Source of the DNA: Shewanella olleyana
GTDB lineage: Bacteria > Pseudomonadota > Gammaproteobacteria > Enterobacterales > Shewanellaceae
Direction: 5' to 3'
Assembly: GCF_023283825.1 (NCBI RefSeq)
Contig: NZ_JAKILD010000004.1
Coordinates: 177,843-241,842 of the forward strand
Length of the DNA: 64,000 nt
Shown one piece after another: positions 54,669-63,840 of the stretch. Made by a program: the position numbers and the translations under genes. Numbering within the stretch: position 1 is the first letter of the stretch; the number at the start of each line of letters is the position of its first letter. Under the pieces are notes generated by a model. It saw only the letters and a list, made by a program, of their open reading frames with translations, was not told the DNA's origin and searched no databases.

Positions 54669-56579
54669 ATGATCAACATCAGCCAAGCCCAACTCATTCG
54701 CGGAACTAAGACCTTACTCGATGAAGCCGATTTAACCGTATATCCAGGCCATAAAGTCGGCCTTGTTGGTGCAAACGGTACAGGTAAGTCGTCGCTATTG
54801 GCGCTGATCCTTGGACACTTACAACTCGATAAGGGTGATTTCAGTTTACCTGCAGGTTGGCAAATAGCCACGGTAGCTCAAGAAACACCTGCTCTAGAAG
54901 TATCGGCGCTCGAATATGTTCTTGATGGTGATATTGAATTTAGACAACTTGAAGCGCAATTAGCTGTCGCTCAAGAAGAAGATAATGGCCATAACATTGC
55001 ACTTATCCATGGCAAAATTGACGCTATTGGTGGCTATGCAATCCGATCACGAGCCGGCTCATTATTAGCAGGTTTAGGTTTTAGTGAAACAGAACAAAGC
55101 AATCCAGTAAAAAGTTTCTCAGGTGGCTGGCGTATGCGCCTTAACTTAGCGCAGGCCTTATTATGTCGCTCTGATCTTTTATTACTCGATGAACCGACCA
55201 ACCACTTAGACTTAGATACCATGTATTGGCTTGAGGGTTGGATTAAAGCATACCAAGGCACCTTGATTCTAATCAGTCATGACCGTGACTTTATCGATGG
55301 CATTGTCGATGAAATTGTTCATGTAGAACATGCCAAGCTTAATTACTACAAAGGTAACTACAGCTCATTCGAGCGTATTCGTGCTGAGCGCCTATCGCAG
55401 CAACAAGCCGCATTTGAACGTCAGCAAAAAGAACGTGCTCATATGCAGTCTTTTGTCGACCGTTTCAGATATAAAGCCAGTAAAGCTAAGCAAGCTCAAA
55501 GTCGCTTAAAAGCTTTGGAGAAAATGGCTAACCTGTTGCCTTCTCAAGTTGATAGCCAATTTCATATGGCGTTTCGTGAACCAGACGCGCTACCAAATCC
55601 GCTAGTGACCATGGAAAATGTCTCTATTGGCTACGGCGATAAAACCATTTTAAGTGAAGTAAAACTTAACTTAGTACCAGGTGCTCGCATCGGCCTACTT
55701 GGCCGCAACGGTGCGGGTAAATCGACTCTAATTAAATTGCTTACCGGCGACTTAGAACCTAAGACTGGTAAATACCAGCCTAATCCAGGGTTAAATATCG
55801 GTTACTTTGCTCAGCATCAAATCGAGTTTTTAAGTTTAGATGACAGCCCGCTGCAACATATGGTGCGCTTAGCACCCAATGCTAAAGAACTAGAACTGAG
55901 AAACTTTCTCGGTGGATTTGGCTTTAATGGCGATATGGCATTATCTGCTGTAGGCCCTTTTTCTGGTGGTGAAAAAGCGCGCCTAGTTTTGGCTCTGTTA
56001 GTGTGGCAAAAGCCTAATGTTCTACTGTTGGATGAACCTACCAACCATTTAGATTTAGAAATGCGTCACGCACTCACCATGGCATTGCAAACTTTTGAAG
56101 GTGCAATGGTTATCGTGTCACATGATCGACATCTTTTACGATTAAGCTGTAGCGACTATTACCTTGTAGACCAAGGTGCAGTAAAGCCATTCCAAGGTGA
56201 TTTAGATGATTATCATCAGTGGTTATTAGATGCGACAAAAGCTGCGCAGTCCCTTTCAGCCAAAGATTCTGAAGCAAAACCTGCTGTAGATAAAAAGCAG
56301 CAAAAACGCTTTGAAGCTGAATTAAGACAAAAAGTGTCGCCACTACGTAAACAGCAAATAAAATTAGAAGCCCAGCAACAAAAAATAACCACTCGGTTAG
56401 CTGAACTGGAAATCGACTTAGCTGATGGCTCACTGTATGAAGCAGAAAACAAAGCTAAAATGACCAAGGTGCTTAATGAGCGAACTGAGCTCACTCAAGC
56501 GATGGACGAAAGTGAAATGACTTGGTTAGAAATCCAAGAACAAATTGAACTAATCGAACAAGAGTTTACTCTTAGCTAA
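54669..56579 (+). CDS. yheS: ABC-F family ATPase YheS
   Basis: 636 residues of an ABC-F ribosome-associated ATPase. Two ABC domains (Walker A GANGTGKSSL and GRNGAGKSTL; signatures FSGGWRMRL and FSGGEKARL; LLLDEPTNHLD twice), an arm/linker (YSSFERIRAERLSQQQAA) and a C-terminal charged coiled coil from about residue 540. Closely like E. coli YheS. ATG 54669 is preferred over TTG 54660, because homologues begin with MI. No membrane domains, so not a transporter. Confidence 0.94.
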   Translation: MINISQAQLIRGTKTLLDEADLTVYPGHKVGLVGANGTGKSSLLALILGHLQLDKGDFSLPAGWQIATVAQETPALEVSALEYVLDGDIEFRQLEAQLAVAQEEDNGHNIALIHGKIDAIGGYAIRSRAGSLLAGLGFSETEQSNPVKSFSGGWRMRLNLAQALLCRSDLLLLDEPTNHLDLDTMYWLEGWIKAYQGTLILISHDRDFIDGIVDEIVHVEHAKLNYYKGNYSSFERIRAERLSQQQAAFERQQKERAHMQSFVDRFRYKASKAKQAQSRLKALEKMANLLPSQVDSQFHMAFREPDALPNPLVTMENVSIGYGDKTILSEVKLNLVPGARIGLLGRNGAGKSTLIKLLTGDLEPKTGKYQPNPGLNIGYFAQHQIEFLSLDDSPLQHMVRLAPNAKELELRNFLGGFGFNGDMALSAVGPFSGGEKARLVLALLVWQKPNVLLLDEPTNHLDLEMRHALTMALQTFEGAMVIVSHDRHLLRLSCSDYYLVDQGAVKPFQGDLDDYHQWLLDATKAAQSLSAKDSEAKPAVDKKQQKRFEAELRQKVSPLRKQQIKLEAQQQKITTRLAELEIDLADGSLYEAENKAKMTKVLNERTELTQAMDESEMTWLEIQEQIELIEQEFTLS

Positions 56580-57009
56580 ACTATTTTAGTTATTTAACTT
56601 TAGTTATTTAACGTTAAGCAATATCTGAATTGCACTGCGCTATATACCCAAACAACCTGAAGATGCTCGATTTCAGCAAGAATTTACACGCGTTTAGGCA
56701 AGGCATTGATTGCGGGTAATGGTTATTCCCTTTTCAAAAACAATAACGCAGCATAAACGCGTGTAAAACTTGCCCTCAGGGAGTTTCACCGTGTTCCCAC
56801 TACGTTGTTGCGCTAATTTATAAGGTACCTACATTACCGCATTAACGCGCCTAGTATTGAGAACACGGTGAAGCTCTGAAACACGTATCTTCAAGTTGTT
56901 TGGGTATAAAAGGAATGAAACACCGTCATTATCGAGGGCATCAAGTCATCGATAATCACAGGCTTAAAGCCGATTAATCAGACACTAATATTTTCAGGAG
57001 AAATGCACA
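56580..57009. other. Intergenic region holding MITE-like element 3
   Basis: 430 bp; most is the element at 56643-56908. The last 100 bp before the TIGR02444 gene contain AGGAG at 56996 as ribosome site and no clear promoter. Confidence 0.6.
56643..56908. mobile_element. MITE-like element with nested palindromes
   Basis: 266 bp bounded by 22-bp terminal inverted repeats with one mismatch (TATACCCAAACAACCTGAAG, left). Inside are two long palindromes: TTTACACGCGTTTA (56683-56696) / TAAACGCGTGTAAA (56754-56767) and TTCACCGTGTTC (56785-56796) / GAACACGGTGAA (56861-56872). TA flanks are seen on both sides. No coding capacity; unrelated to the other two elements. Confidence 0.88.
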
Positions 57010-57468
57010 GTGCAACAGTTTAATTCGTTAATTTGGCGTGATTGCGATAACCGTTACGCTACCCACCGTTTAAGCTATATTAGTGTTCAAGATGATTACC
57101 AAGTGAATGTTAATCTGCTTTTGCTAGCACAGTACCTAGATCAGCAAAACCACCCTTTAGCGCTAGCTCAATGGGAAACATTAGCGGCCACTATTGAAGA
57201 TTGGGACACTAAAGTTGTCTCGCCTTATCGTAAATTACGTCGACTCGCTAAATCCCATTTACAACCTGGTGAATATCAGCAAATGCTTGATATTGAGTTA
57301 ATGATGGAGCGTAAGACTCAGCAAATGTTGCTAAGAAAGCTCAATCAATTTGATGCCGAAGGAATTAGCGTCATCTCCGATAATAACAATCCAAGTTACA
57401 ATACCGACAACTACTTATGTTTATTTGGTATTGATGCAGACTACTTTACAGAGCTTCAATCGGCATAA
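57010..57468 (+). CDS. TIGR02444-family protein (DUF2390)
   Basis: 152 residues matching TIGR02444/DUF2390: LNLLLLAQYLDQQ-like QVNVNLLLLAQYLD, WETLAATIEDWDTKVVSPYRKLRR and KSHLQPGEYQQMLDIELMMER. Function unknown. A GTG start with AGGAG at 10 bases. Convergent with arsJ, with a hairpin between. Confidence 0.85.
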   Translation: MQQFNSLIWRDCDNRYATHRLSYISVQDDYQVNVNLLLLAQYLDQQNHPLALAQWETLAATIEDWDTKVVSPYRKLRRLAKSHLQPGEYQQMLDIELMMERKTQQMLLRKLNQFDAEGISVISDNNNPSYNTDNYLCLFGIDADYFTELQSA

Positions 57469-57586
57469 ACACTGTTAACTTCATTGAATCTAGAATGACC
57501 AGTGCTGAATTAAGCATTTATAATCAAGCATTTAGAATTAAGAGTGTAGAGCTTAAAATTCAGAGTATTAAGTGAAGCATCAGTCA

Positions 57587-57609
57587 ATACGGCGCTCAAC
57601 GCGCCGTAT
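57587..57609. terminator. Hairpin between TIGR02444 gene and arsJ
   Basis: A perfect 9-bp stem ATACGGCGC / GCGCCGTAT, loop TCAAC. Little T-run, so possibly rho-independent only weakly. Confidence 0.6.
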
Positions 57610-57633
57610 ACCATTCTCAAGCTTTTCCAACGA

Positions 57634-58866
57634 TTAAGTCTTTGCTGTATCATGCTGTGGTAGTTTGATTGAAATAATGGCAGCCAGTGCAATTAAACCG
57701 CTCGAAATCCACAAACAAGCCTCGAGACCGTATTGCTGAAATACCCAACCAGACAATAAAGTACCGATGAGTCTGCCCATGGCGTTTGCCATATAGTAGA
57801 AGCCAACATCTAACGAGACGCCATCTTTTCCTGCATAACTGACAATTAAATAACTGTGCATTGATGAGTTAACTGCAAACAAGCCACCAAATATAAGTAA
57901 ACCGCCGATCAAAATAGCTTGGCTATGCCAATCAAAACTCAGTGCTAGCGCAATAATGGCTGGCACAATCGCAAGCATTGCCGCCCAAGCCAAAGCACTT
58001 TTACCATCTGGTACCTTACCTTGCTTTTTTCCTGTGAAGTAAGGTGCAAATGACTGCACAGCGCCATAGCCAATCACCCACAGGGCTAAAAAGCCACCTA
58101 CATACCAATGGTCCCAATTAAATTGACTTGCCAAGTACACTGGTAACGCAACCACAAACCACACGTCTCTTGCAGCAAACAAAAATAATCTCGCTGCGGA
58201 TAAATAATTAATGGTGCTGCTTTTAGAGAATATCTCCTTAAACTTAGGTTTAGCGCTGGCTTTTCCAAGCTGGCTTTTCAGTGTTAATACACTGAATACC
58301 CACACCACAAGTAATGCCACAGCCATGATTAAAATCGCAGTTTGAAAACCAAATACAGAGAGCAGTGCACCACCTAAGAAGAAGCCGACCCCTTTTAACG
58401 CATTTTTAGAGCCAGTTAAGATTGCGACCCATTGATATAACTTACCTTCAGCACCCGCTGGCACTAGGGTTTTAATCGCACTTTTGGCACTCATTTTATT
58501 GAGGTCTTTAGCTATACCAGACAAAGCCTGCGCCGCCATAACCCAGACGACGGTTAGCCATTCTGTGGGCACCAGCAACATGGATAATGCGATGACTTGC
58601 ATCGCAAGACCAATATTCATAGTGCGATTTAGCCCTACTCTTGCACCAAGCCAGCCACCCACTAAGTTAGTGACAACACCAAAGATTTCATAAAATAAGA
58701 ACAGCATGGCAATTTCAATCGGGCTAAAACCTAACCCGTGAAAATACAGTACCACCAGCATGCGTAATGCACCATCTGTTAAGGTAAAAGCCCAGTAATT
58801 ACCAGTGACAATTAAGTACTGTTTTATCTCATTGGGTAAATTAGCCAGCTTAGCCACAAAAGACAT
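57634..58866 (-). CDS. arsJ: ArsJ, organoarsenical (1-arseno-3-phosphoglycerate) exporter
   Basis: A 410-residue MFS protein with about 12 membrane segments. GNYWAFTLTDGALRMLVVLYF, LVGGWLGARVGLNRTMN, LSGIAKDLNKMSAKSAIKTL, LTGSKNALKGVGFFLGGALL and SAARLFLFAARDVWFVVALP match ArsJ closely. ArsJ is known to export 1-arseno-3-phosphoglycerate, which a linked GAPDH makes from arsenate. The GAPDH gene is 53 bp upstream on the same strand, exactly as in known arsJ operons. Confidence 0.93.
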   Translation of the reverse strand: MSFVAKLANLPNEIKQYLIVTGNYWAFTLTDGALRMLVVLYFHGLGFSPIEIAMLFLFYEIFGVVTNLVGGWLGARVGLNRTMNIGLAMQVIALSMLLVPTEWLTVVWVMAAQALSGIAKDLNKMSAKSAIKTLVPAGAEGKLYQWVAILTGSKNALKGVGFFLGGALLSVFGFQTAILIMAVALLVVWVFSVLTLKSQLGKASAKPKFKEIFSKSSTINYLSAARLFLFAARDVWFVVALPVYLASQFNWDHWYVGGFLALWVIGYGAVQSFAPYFTGKKQGKVPDGKSALAWAAMLAIVPAIIALALSFDWHSQAILIGGLLIFGGLFAVNSSMHSYLIVSYAGKDGVSLDVGFYYMANAMGRLIGTLLSGWVFQQYGLEACLWISSGLIALAAIISIKLPQHDTAKT

Positions 58867-58919
58867 TGCCTAAATCCTATTTCATGCTGCAAATATTGAT
58901 GCTTAAAAATGTCAAAAGT

Positions 58920-59954
58920 TTACGCGTCAGCTTTATCTTGTAAGCCAACTAAATCTTGTAAGCCAACCAGGCGCATCAGCTCAGCAGTACGATTCGCATA
59001 ACCCCACTCATTGTCATACCACACATAAAGCTTAACTTGAGTGCCATTAACCACCATGGTCGAAGGTGCATCAATCACGCCTGAACGCGGGTCTGTCTTA
59101 TAATCGATTGATACTAATGGTCTGGTTTCATAGCCAAGTACCCCAGCAAGCTCGCCAGATGCTGCATCACTTAATAAACCGTTAACTTCCCCTTCTGTGG
59201 TCTCACGACTGACTTCAAACACGCAATCAGTAATAGAGGCATTTGCTAAAGGCACACGAATCGCATGACCATTTAAACGGCCTTTCAGTTCTGGGAATAT
59301 ATGAGTAATTGCCGTAGCAGATCCTGTGGTAGTAGGAATAAGGCTCATGCCACATGCTCTTGCACGGCGTAAATCTTTGTGGGGAGCATCTAGAATAGTT
59401 TGAGTATTAGTAATGTCGTGAATTGTGGTCATTGAACCATGAACAATTCCTAATGATTCATGAATGACTTTAACCACAGGCGCTAGGCAGTTTGTGGTAC
59501 ATGAGGCAGCTGTGACAATAGGGTGGATGTCTTTATCATAATCTTGATGATTTACACCCATGACGATATTCAATACGCCGTCTTCTTTAACAGGGGCTGT
59601 CACTACAACACGTTTTACGCCTTGCTCTAAATAAGCTTGTAGTTTTGCTTTGGTCTTCATTTGACCAGATGCTTCAATGACGACATCGCAGTTTGACCAA
59701 TCAGTATCAGCAATGGCTTTATTGGCTGTACAAGTGATTTTATGACCGTTTACTTCAATTACATTATCTGTAGCTACCGCTTCATGTTGCCAGCGGCCAT
59801 GAACTGAATCGAAGTTAACTAAATGCGCCAGCGTTGCTGCGTCACCGGCAGGGTCGTTAATTTGAACAAATTCAACGTCAGCCCAATCGAATGCAGCACG
59901 AAATGATAAACGTCCCATACGGCCAAAACCGTTAATTCCTACTTTAATTGTCAT
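58920..59954 (-). CDS. gap: Glyceraldehyde-3-phosphate dehydrogenase, ArsJ-linked
   Basis: 344 residues with [13 protein letters not shown] (NAD-binding start), catalytic [10 protein letters not shown] (Cys near 153) and the [12 protein letters not shown]-terminal motif. As the partner of ArsJ it likely makes 1-arseno-3-phosphoglycerate when arsenate replaces phosphate. It may also act in glycolysis; a separate housekeeping GAPDH is presumably elsewhere. The last residues repeat [11 protein letters not shown], from an 18-bp tandem duplication (58935-58967). Leads the arsJ operon. Confidence 0.93.
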   Translation of the reverse strand: MTIKVGINGFGRMGRLSFRAAFDWADVEFVQINDPAGDAATLAHLVNFDSVHGRWQHEAVATDNVIEVNGHKITCTANKAIADTDWSNCDVVIEASGQMKTKAKLQAYLEQGVKRVVVTAPVKEDGVLNIVMGVNHQDYDKDIHPIVTAASCTTNCLAPVVKVIHESLGIVHGSMTTIHDITNTQTILDAPHKDLRRARACGMSLIPTTTGSATAITHIFPELKGRLNGHAIRVPLANASITDCVFEVSRETTEGEVNGLLSDAASGELAGVLGYETRPLVSIDYKTDPRSGVIDAPSTMVVNGTQVKLYVWYDNEWGYANRTAELMRLVGLQDLVGLQDKADA

Positions 59955-60350
59955 AACTCAACCTTGTTTAATCAATATGCTTGATAGGATGGTGTTAATC
60001 ACCGGGTTATATATAAATTCTTTATACTCAATCGCCTATTACCTAAGCCATTGATTGTTTTAAATTGGTATTTTGCCGCAAAGTTATCCATTGAGTCAGT
60101 TTGTTATTTCCACTACAACCCAAATGCCCTTAACTTTGCTGACTCATTAAACGTTTACAATACTTGTGTATGAATGCATCAGCCATCTTCATCCACAGAT
60201 TCGTTAAGCTTATATCAAAAGAGAAAACTGTCGTTTCATGCATTTATCAACATAAATCTATAAACGAGTAATTCTCAACAAGTCCCTATTAACAAATCAC
60301 TATTAATAAGTTCCTCTCAATAGGCAACTCTGAATGAAGATGACGAAACT

Positions 60351-60386
60351 ATATGTGAAAAGTCACATATACGCAATCTCACATAT
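60351..60386. promoter_or_regulatory. Palindromic operator-like cluster
   Basis: ATATGTGA (60351-60358), AAAG, TCACATAT (60363-60370) form a perfect 8+8 palindrome. A third half site TCACATAT follows at 60379-60386, 16 bp on. The TGTGA-N4-TCACA spacing is not the N6 of CRP. Regulator unknown. Confidence 0.55.
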
Positions 60387-60429
60387 AGGTTTACTATAAA
60401 GTTATTATTGCTTATTGTGATCAAGCTTG

Positions 60430-60672
60430 ATGTTTTCTATTACCTTAATATTTTTCCGTAAAAACATTATGAATAGACGACTTCGAAGGGAACTTAGCCC
60501 ACATAAATTGACTACTGAGCAATCAGTAATGCAGCCCCACAGACCAGACAGCTTTATAGCTCTGTGCTGTCACTTTGCGCCCTCACCTTGCAAAGAGATT
60601 GCAATGAGCTTACCGTTAGAGCATCCATTGTTTAACAATCAAAGAGTTATAACACCTGTTTCAGGATTGTAA
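60430..60672 (+). CDS. Doubtful small hypothetical protein
   Basis: An 80-residue frame (MFSITLIFFRKNIMNRRLRRELSPHKL-, cut here) with no recognisable domain. Cys and His are frequent in the middle (ALCCHFAPSPCKE). No good ribosome site. It may be a leader or a chance frame between the palindromic site and the Mop gene. Confidence 0.3.
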   Translation: MFSITLIFFRKNIMNRRLRRELSPHKLTTEQSVMQPHRPDSFIALCCHFAPSPCKEIAMSLPLEHPLFNNQRVITPVSGL

Positions 60673-60968
60673 TAAGTCAATTTATTAACACCTCGAATTA
60701 CATATAAAAAACTGAAAATAAAGGGTTAATAATAAAAGCCAAAGAGTAATAGCCGGTTAAAGCTTAAAATTACTACTTAAGAATGAATATAAATGAGTAA
60801 GATAAACTATCCTTTTGTGAGTAAAACTGCGATATGACTCTCAGTTCCTTTATTAAACACGAATTTATATCACTTTAGACTAATTATTATTGCAAATAAT
60901 TGTTTAATATATAAATTACCCTATTACATAATCTTATATATTCATTTATTAACTGGAGAAAGACAATT

Positions 60969-61178
60969 ATGAAAATCAGTGCACGTAATTCACTTGTTGG
61001 AAAAATAATTTCAATTGAACAAGGCTCTGTAAACAACGAAGTTGTTATTCAACTTGCTCCTGGTGTAGAAATCACTTCTGTTGTGACTAAAAAATCTTGT
61101 GAGCAACTAGGTTTAGTTGTTGGTGGTAGTGCTTATGCAATTATCAAAGCAAGTAATGTTATGGTCGCTGTAGACTAA
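60969..61178 (+). CDS. mop: Molybdate/molybdopterin-binding Mop protein (TOBE domain)
   Basis: A 69-residue single TOBE/Mop domain: MKISARNSLVGKIISIEQGSV, then NNEVVIQLAPGVEITSVVTKKS and GLVVGGSAYAIIKASNVMVAVD. Such proteins bind molybdate as oligomers and buffer or store it in the cytoplasm. Strong ribosome site (CTGGAGAAAG). May serve the molybdenum enzyme at 25750-30009, but this link is by function only, not by context. Confidence 0.93.
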   Translation: MKISARNSLVGKIISIEQGSVNNEVVIQLAPGVEITSVVTKKSCEQLGLVVGGSAYAIIKASNVMVAVD

Positions 61179-61642
61179 TTATACGACTCTATTTTACAAT
61201 TCGTAATCAGCAAAAAGTTACCTTTCATAACTTTGCTGCATTAAAGATTAGTACACACAAAGTGGAAAGTGGATGAAAATCTTATTCCACTTTGATGTTT
61301 ACCTATAAAGCAAACGTTTAGCTGTAAAAACAAGCCGGAACCTGATTAATTCTTCTATTTTAGAGTAAAGTTCCCTCTCAAAACTTTAACAAACCAAAAC
61401 CAAGCAGCCTACATCTGCGCCTGTGCCTTTAACATCCGCCTTTATGACTTTAATGTGATGTTAATTAGAGCCTGTTTAAGCTTGATAATCCTTCATTTAG
61501 CTTCCTTGCCATTATATTTAGCTTCTCCTTAATCTATAATCAGCTTATTAACTAAAAAATTAAGTCATATATAAAAGGCATACCATATGGTGATGCGCCA
61601 TAGCATTGCGTAACATTTTCATTGCTACCCCTGAGGAGTTTC
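61179..61642. other. Intergenic region with two hairpins, upstream of gltS
   Basis: 464 bp. A stem CAGCAAA-AGTTA / TAACT-TTGCTG at 61208-61238 and a 10-bp stem CAAAGTGGAA / TTCCACTTTG at 61258-61294 follow the Mop gene; the second is likely its terminator. The rest, before gltS, is AT-rich and unremarkable. Confidence 0.6.
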
Positions 61643-62866
61643 ATGAATACAGTCTACTCTATTGGAGAACTCGAATCGTTTCTCATCGCGATTTTAGTTT
61701 TATTTATCGGTCATTCGGTCAATCGTCACTTAGCCGCTTTCAGAAAATATAATATCCCTGAACCCATAGTCGGTGGACTTATTGTCGCTGGCTTTATTAC
61801 CATTTTGCACTTCAACAACATCAGTATTGAGTTCTCACTATCAATGCAAAACACCTTGATGTTGATGTTTTTCAGCACTGTGGGCTTAGCCGCCAGTTAT
61901 AAACTCTTACTCAAAGGAGGCAGCAAGGTTTTCTTATTTTTGGGTATCGCTTCGGTATATATCATTATCCAAAATGCTGTAGGGGTAAGTTTAGCGACTG
62001 CACTTGGGCTAGAGCCGATTATGGGCTTAATTGCAGGATCCATTACTTTATCTGGTGGGCACGGTACAGGTGCAGCATGGGCACAAACCTTCCAAGAAAA
62101 TTATGGCATTAATACCCTTGAATTTGCTATGGCAGCGGCTACTTTCGGCCTAGTCATGGGCGGTATTATTGGTGGGCCTGTTGCACAGCGTTTAATTAAT
62201 AAAAATAACCTAGTTTCCTCATATGGTGTTGGTGGCAATCACCATAAAGACCATCCCGATCTCATCACTTACGATCAATTAGAAGAAGATAGAGTCACCG
62301 CTAAGAAGATTTTAGAAGTTTTGTTTGTGCTATTACTTTGTGTTGCAGGTGCTAAATGGTTCGGTAAATTGGTGTCTGTAATGGATATTGGTTGGCTTAA
62401 AATGCCTGAATTTGTTTATGCATTATTTTTCGGTGTGGTGATTACCAATGCTACAGAATTAACGCGTGGATTTAAAATAAACAGTGAGTGTGTCGATATT
62501 CTTGGCACTGTGTCATTAGCCTTGTTTTTATCGATGGCGCTAATGAACTTAAAGCTGTGGGAAATTTTTGACCTAGCAATACCGCTATTAATTATCTTAT
62601 TGACTCAAGGTATTGTGCTTGCATTTTTTGCTTATTTTGTCACCTTCAGGTTGATGGGCAGTAATTATGACGCAGCTGTAATGGCTGGCGGTCATTGTGG
62701 TTTCGGTATGGGCGCAACTCCGACTGCGGTTATGAACATGGGTGCGTTAGTATCAAGAACAGGTCCGTCTCCACAAGCCTTTATGGTGGTACCAATAGTT
62801 GGCGCATTCTTTATTGATATCGTCAATGCCATTATTCTGCAAGGCTATTTGGGAGTGATGGGTTAA
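61643..62866 (+). CDS. gltS: Sodium/glutamate symporter GltS
   Basis: 407 residues, about 10-12 membrane segments, with GltS signatures: PEPIVGGLIVAGF near residue 40, SGGHGTGAAWAQTF near 142, and the second-half GGHCGFGMGATPTAVMNMGAL. Moves glutamate in with Na+. ATG 61643 has GAGGAG five bases upstream, so the frame opening at 61622 is not used. A terminator follows at 62902. Confidence 0.95.
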   Translation: MNTVYSIGELESFLIAILVLFIGHSVNRHLAAFRKYNIPEPIVGGLIVAGFITILHFNNISIEFSLSMQNTLMLMFFSTVGLAASYKLLLKGGSKVFLFLGIASVYIIIQNAVGVSLATALGLEPIMGLIAGSITLSGGHGTGAAWAQTFQENYGINTLEFAMAAATFGLVMGGIIGGPVAQRLINKNNLVSSYGVGGNHHKDHPDLITYDQLEEDRVTAKKILEVLFVLLLCVAGAKWFGKLVSVMDIGWLKMPEFVYALFFGVVITNATELTRGFKINSECVDILGTVSLALFLSMALMNLKLWEIFDLAIPLLIILLTQGIVLAFFAYFVTFRLMGSNYDAAVMAGGHCGFGMGATPTAVMNMGALVSRTGPSPQAFMVVPIVGAFFIDIVNAIILQGYLGVMG

Positions 62867-62901
62867 CGCCTTTCTTCACAATTACGGTTAATAACAGCTA
62901 C

Positions 62902-62930
62902 AAAAATGCCAGTCATCGACTGGCATTTTT
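62902..62930. terminator. Terminator between gltS and the convergent yecH-like gene
   Basis: A perfect 13-bp stem AAAAATGCCAGTC / GACTGGCATTTTT, loop ATC, with T-run. Confidence 0.92.
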
Positions 62931-62983
62931 TATTGCTGTATTAGTACGTACTTTCATACAAATACCATTTTTTGCTTTCGTGA

Positions 62984-63259
62984 TTAATCGTGAGAATGGC
63001 CTTCTTCACCGTGCTCTTTTCCTGCACAGTGACCACATTGATTAATTTCAAAACCAGCTTCGGTTTCAGTTAAACGGCCATTGCTGATAAACAAGTCAAC
63101 CAGCTGCGCTCCTGTCATATCACTAGCACGGCAGGTATGAAACTCTGCATTTTCGCCAAACTCTTGCGCCATAAGGGCAAGCCATTGCTGGTGAGGCTGA
63201 GGCGTGTTTTGCGCTTTCATCAACTTAATAACATTACGACCGTGAATTGAGTCAGACAT
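62984..63259 (-). CDS. yecH: YecH-family small metal-binding protein
   Basis: 91 residues of DUF2492/YecH: SIHGRNVIKLM start, FHTCRASDMTGAQLVDLFISNGR and a His/Cys-rich C-terminal end (NQCGHCAGKEHGEEGHSHD), which fits metal binding. Function unknown. Divergent from the DUF2956 gene. Confidence 0.85.
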   Translation of the reverse strand: MSDSIHGRNVIKLMKAQNTPQPHQQWLALMAQEFGENAEFHTCRASDMTGAQLVDLFISNGRLTETEAGFEINQCGHCAGKEHGEEGHSHD

Positions 63260-63418
63260 TTAACCATTCCTTATATTTAAAACACTATTTTACGTTAAAG
63301 CACCGCCACCACTTAGTGCGGTAGCTCATGGTTTAACAATAATTAATCTACAATTTAAGTTCCCACTCAAGATTCGGTATAGTGTCTTTAAAATTTCAAC
63401 AGCGTAATTGTAGGCATA

Positions 63419-63754
63419 ATGGCGAAGCAGATTTCTCAAGAAACCCAAAACGAAGCAATGAAAGTGGCCAAAGCCACTCAAAAACCATCGCAAACCAAAG
63501 AGCAAACTAAGCTGATTGCTCAAGGTATTGAAAAAGGCATTGCCGAGTATAAAAAGCAGCAAAAGGCAAAAGCCCGTGGCCGAGATAAGCAGCGCAAGCA
63601 AGACTTAAAAACCAAGTCACGCCAAGAAACGAGTGAAATAGAATTTAACGCTGAAGTGCCGACCTCATCGCCTAAATTCCCTTGGATATTACTGGCAGCG
63701 AGCTGGGTGGGATTTTTAATCTACGCCTTATTAAATGGCAATTTAAACATTTAA
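63419..63754 (+). CDS. DUF2956 family membrane protein
   Basis: 111 residues: a strongly basic, Lys/Gln-rich N-terminal 75 residues (KEQTKLIAQGIEKGIAEYKKQQKAK) followed by one C-terminal membrane segment (FPWILLAASWVGFLIYALL). This matches DUF2956. It probably is tail-anchored with the basic part in the cytoplasm. Function unknown. Confidence 0.82.
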   Translation: MAKQISQETQNEAMKVAKATQKPSQTKEQTKLIAQGIEKGIAEYKKQQKAKARGRDKQRKQDLKTKSRQETSEIEFNAEVPTSSPKFPWILLAASWVGFLIYALLNGNLNI

Positions 63755-63789
63755 ACTCACTCTCAAAAACCAAAAGTCACTTCCAAAAA

Positions 63790-63816
63790 ACAAAAGCCAG
63801 CATATGCTGACTTTTT
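63790..63816 (+). terminator. Probable terminator after the DUF2956 gene
   Basis: AAAAGCCAGCAT / ATGCTGACTTTT stem with one mismatch and a following T-run. Confidence 0.75.
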
Positions 63817-63840
63817 GTTTTAATTGCTGGTGAATCATTA

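Larger units (their letters stand above)
59955..60968. other. Long intergenic region between GAPDH and the Mop gene
   Basis: About 1 kb, AT-rich. It must hold promoters for the divergent GAPDH-arsJ operon and the Mop gene. The only candidates seen are the palindromes at 60351-60386 and a weak frame at 60430-60672 listed separately. I see no arsR gene, arsenate reductase or other ars gene here. Confidence 0.5.

Noticed and set aside
60430..60672. A regulatory RNA or riboswitch upstream of the Mop gene
   Set aside because: I looked for a Moco-type fold and saw no matching conserved stems.
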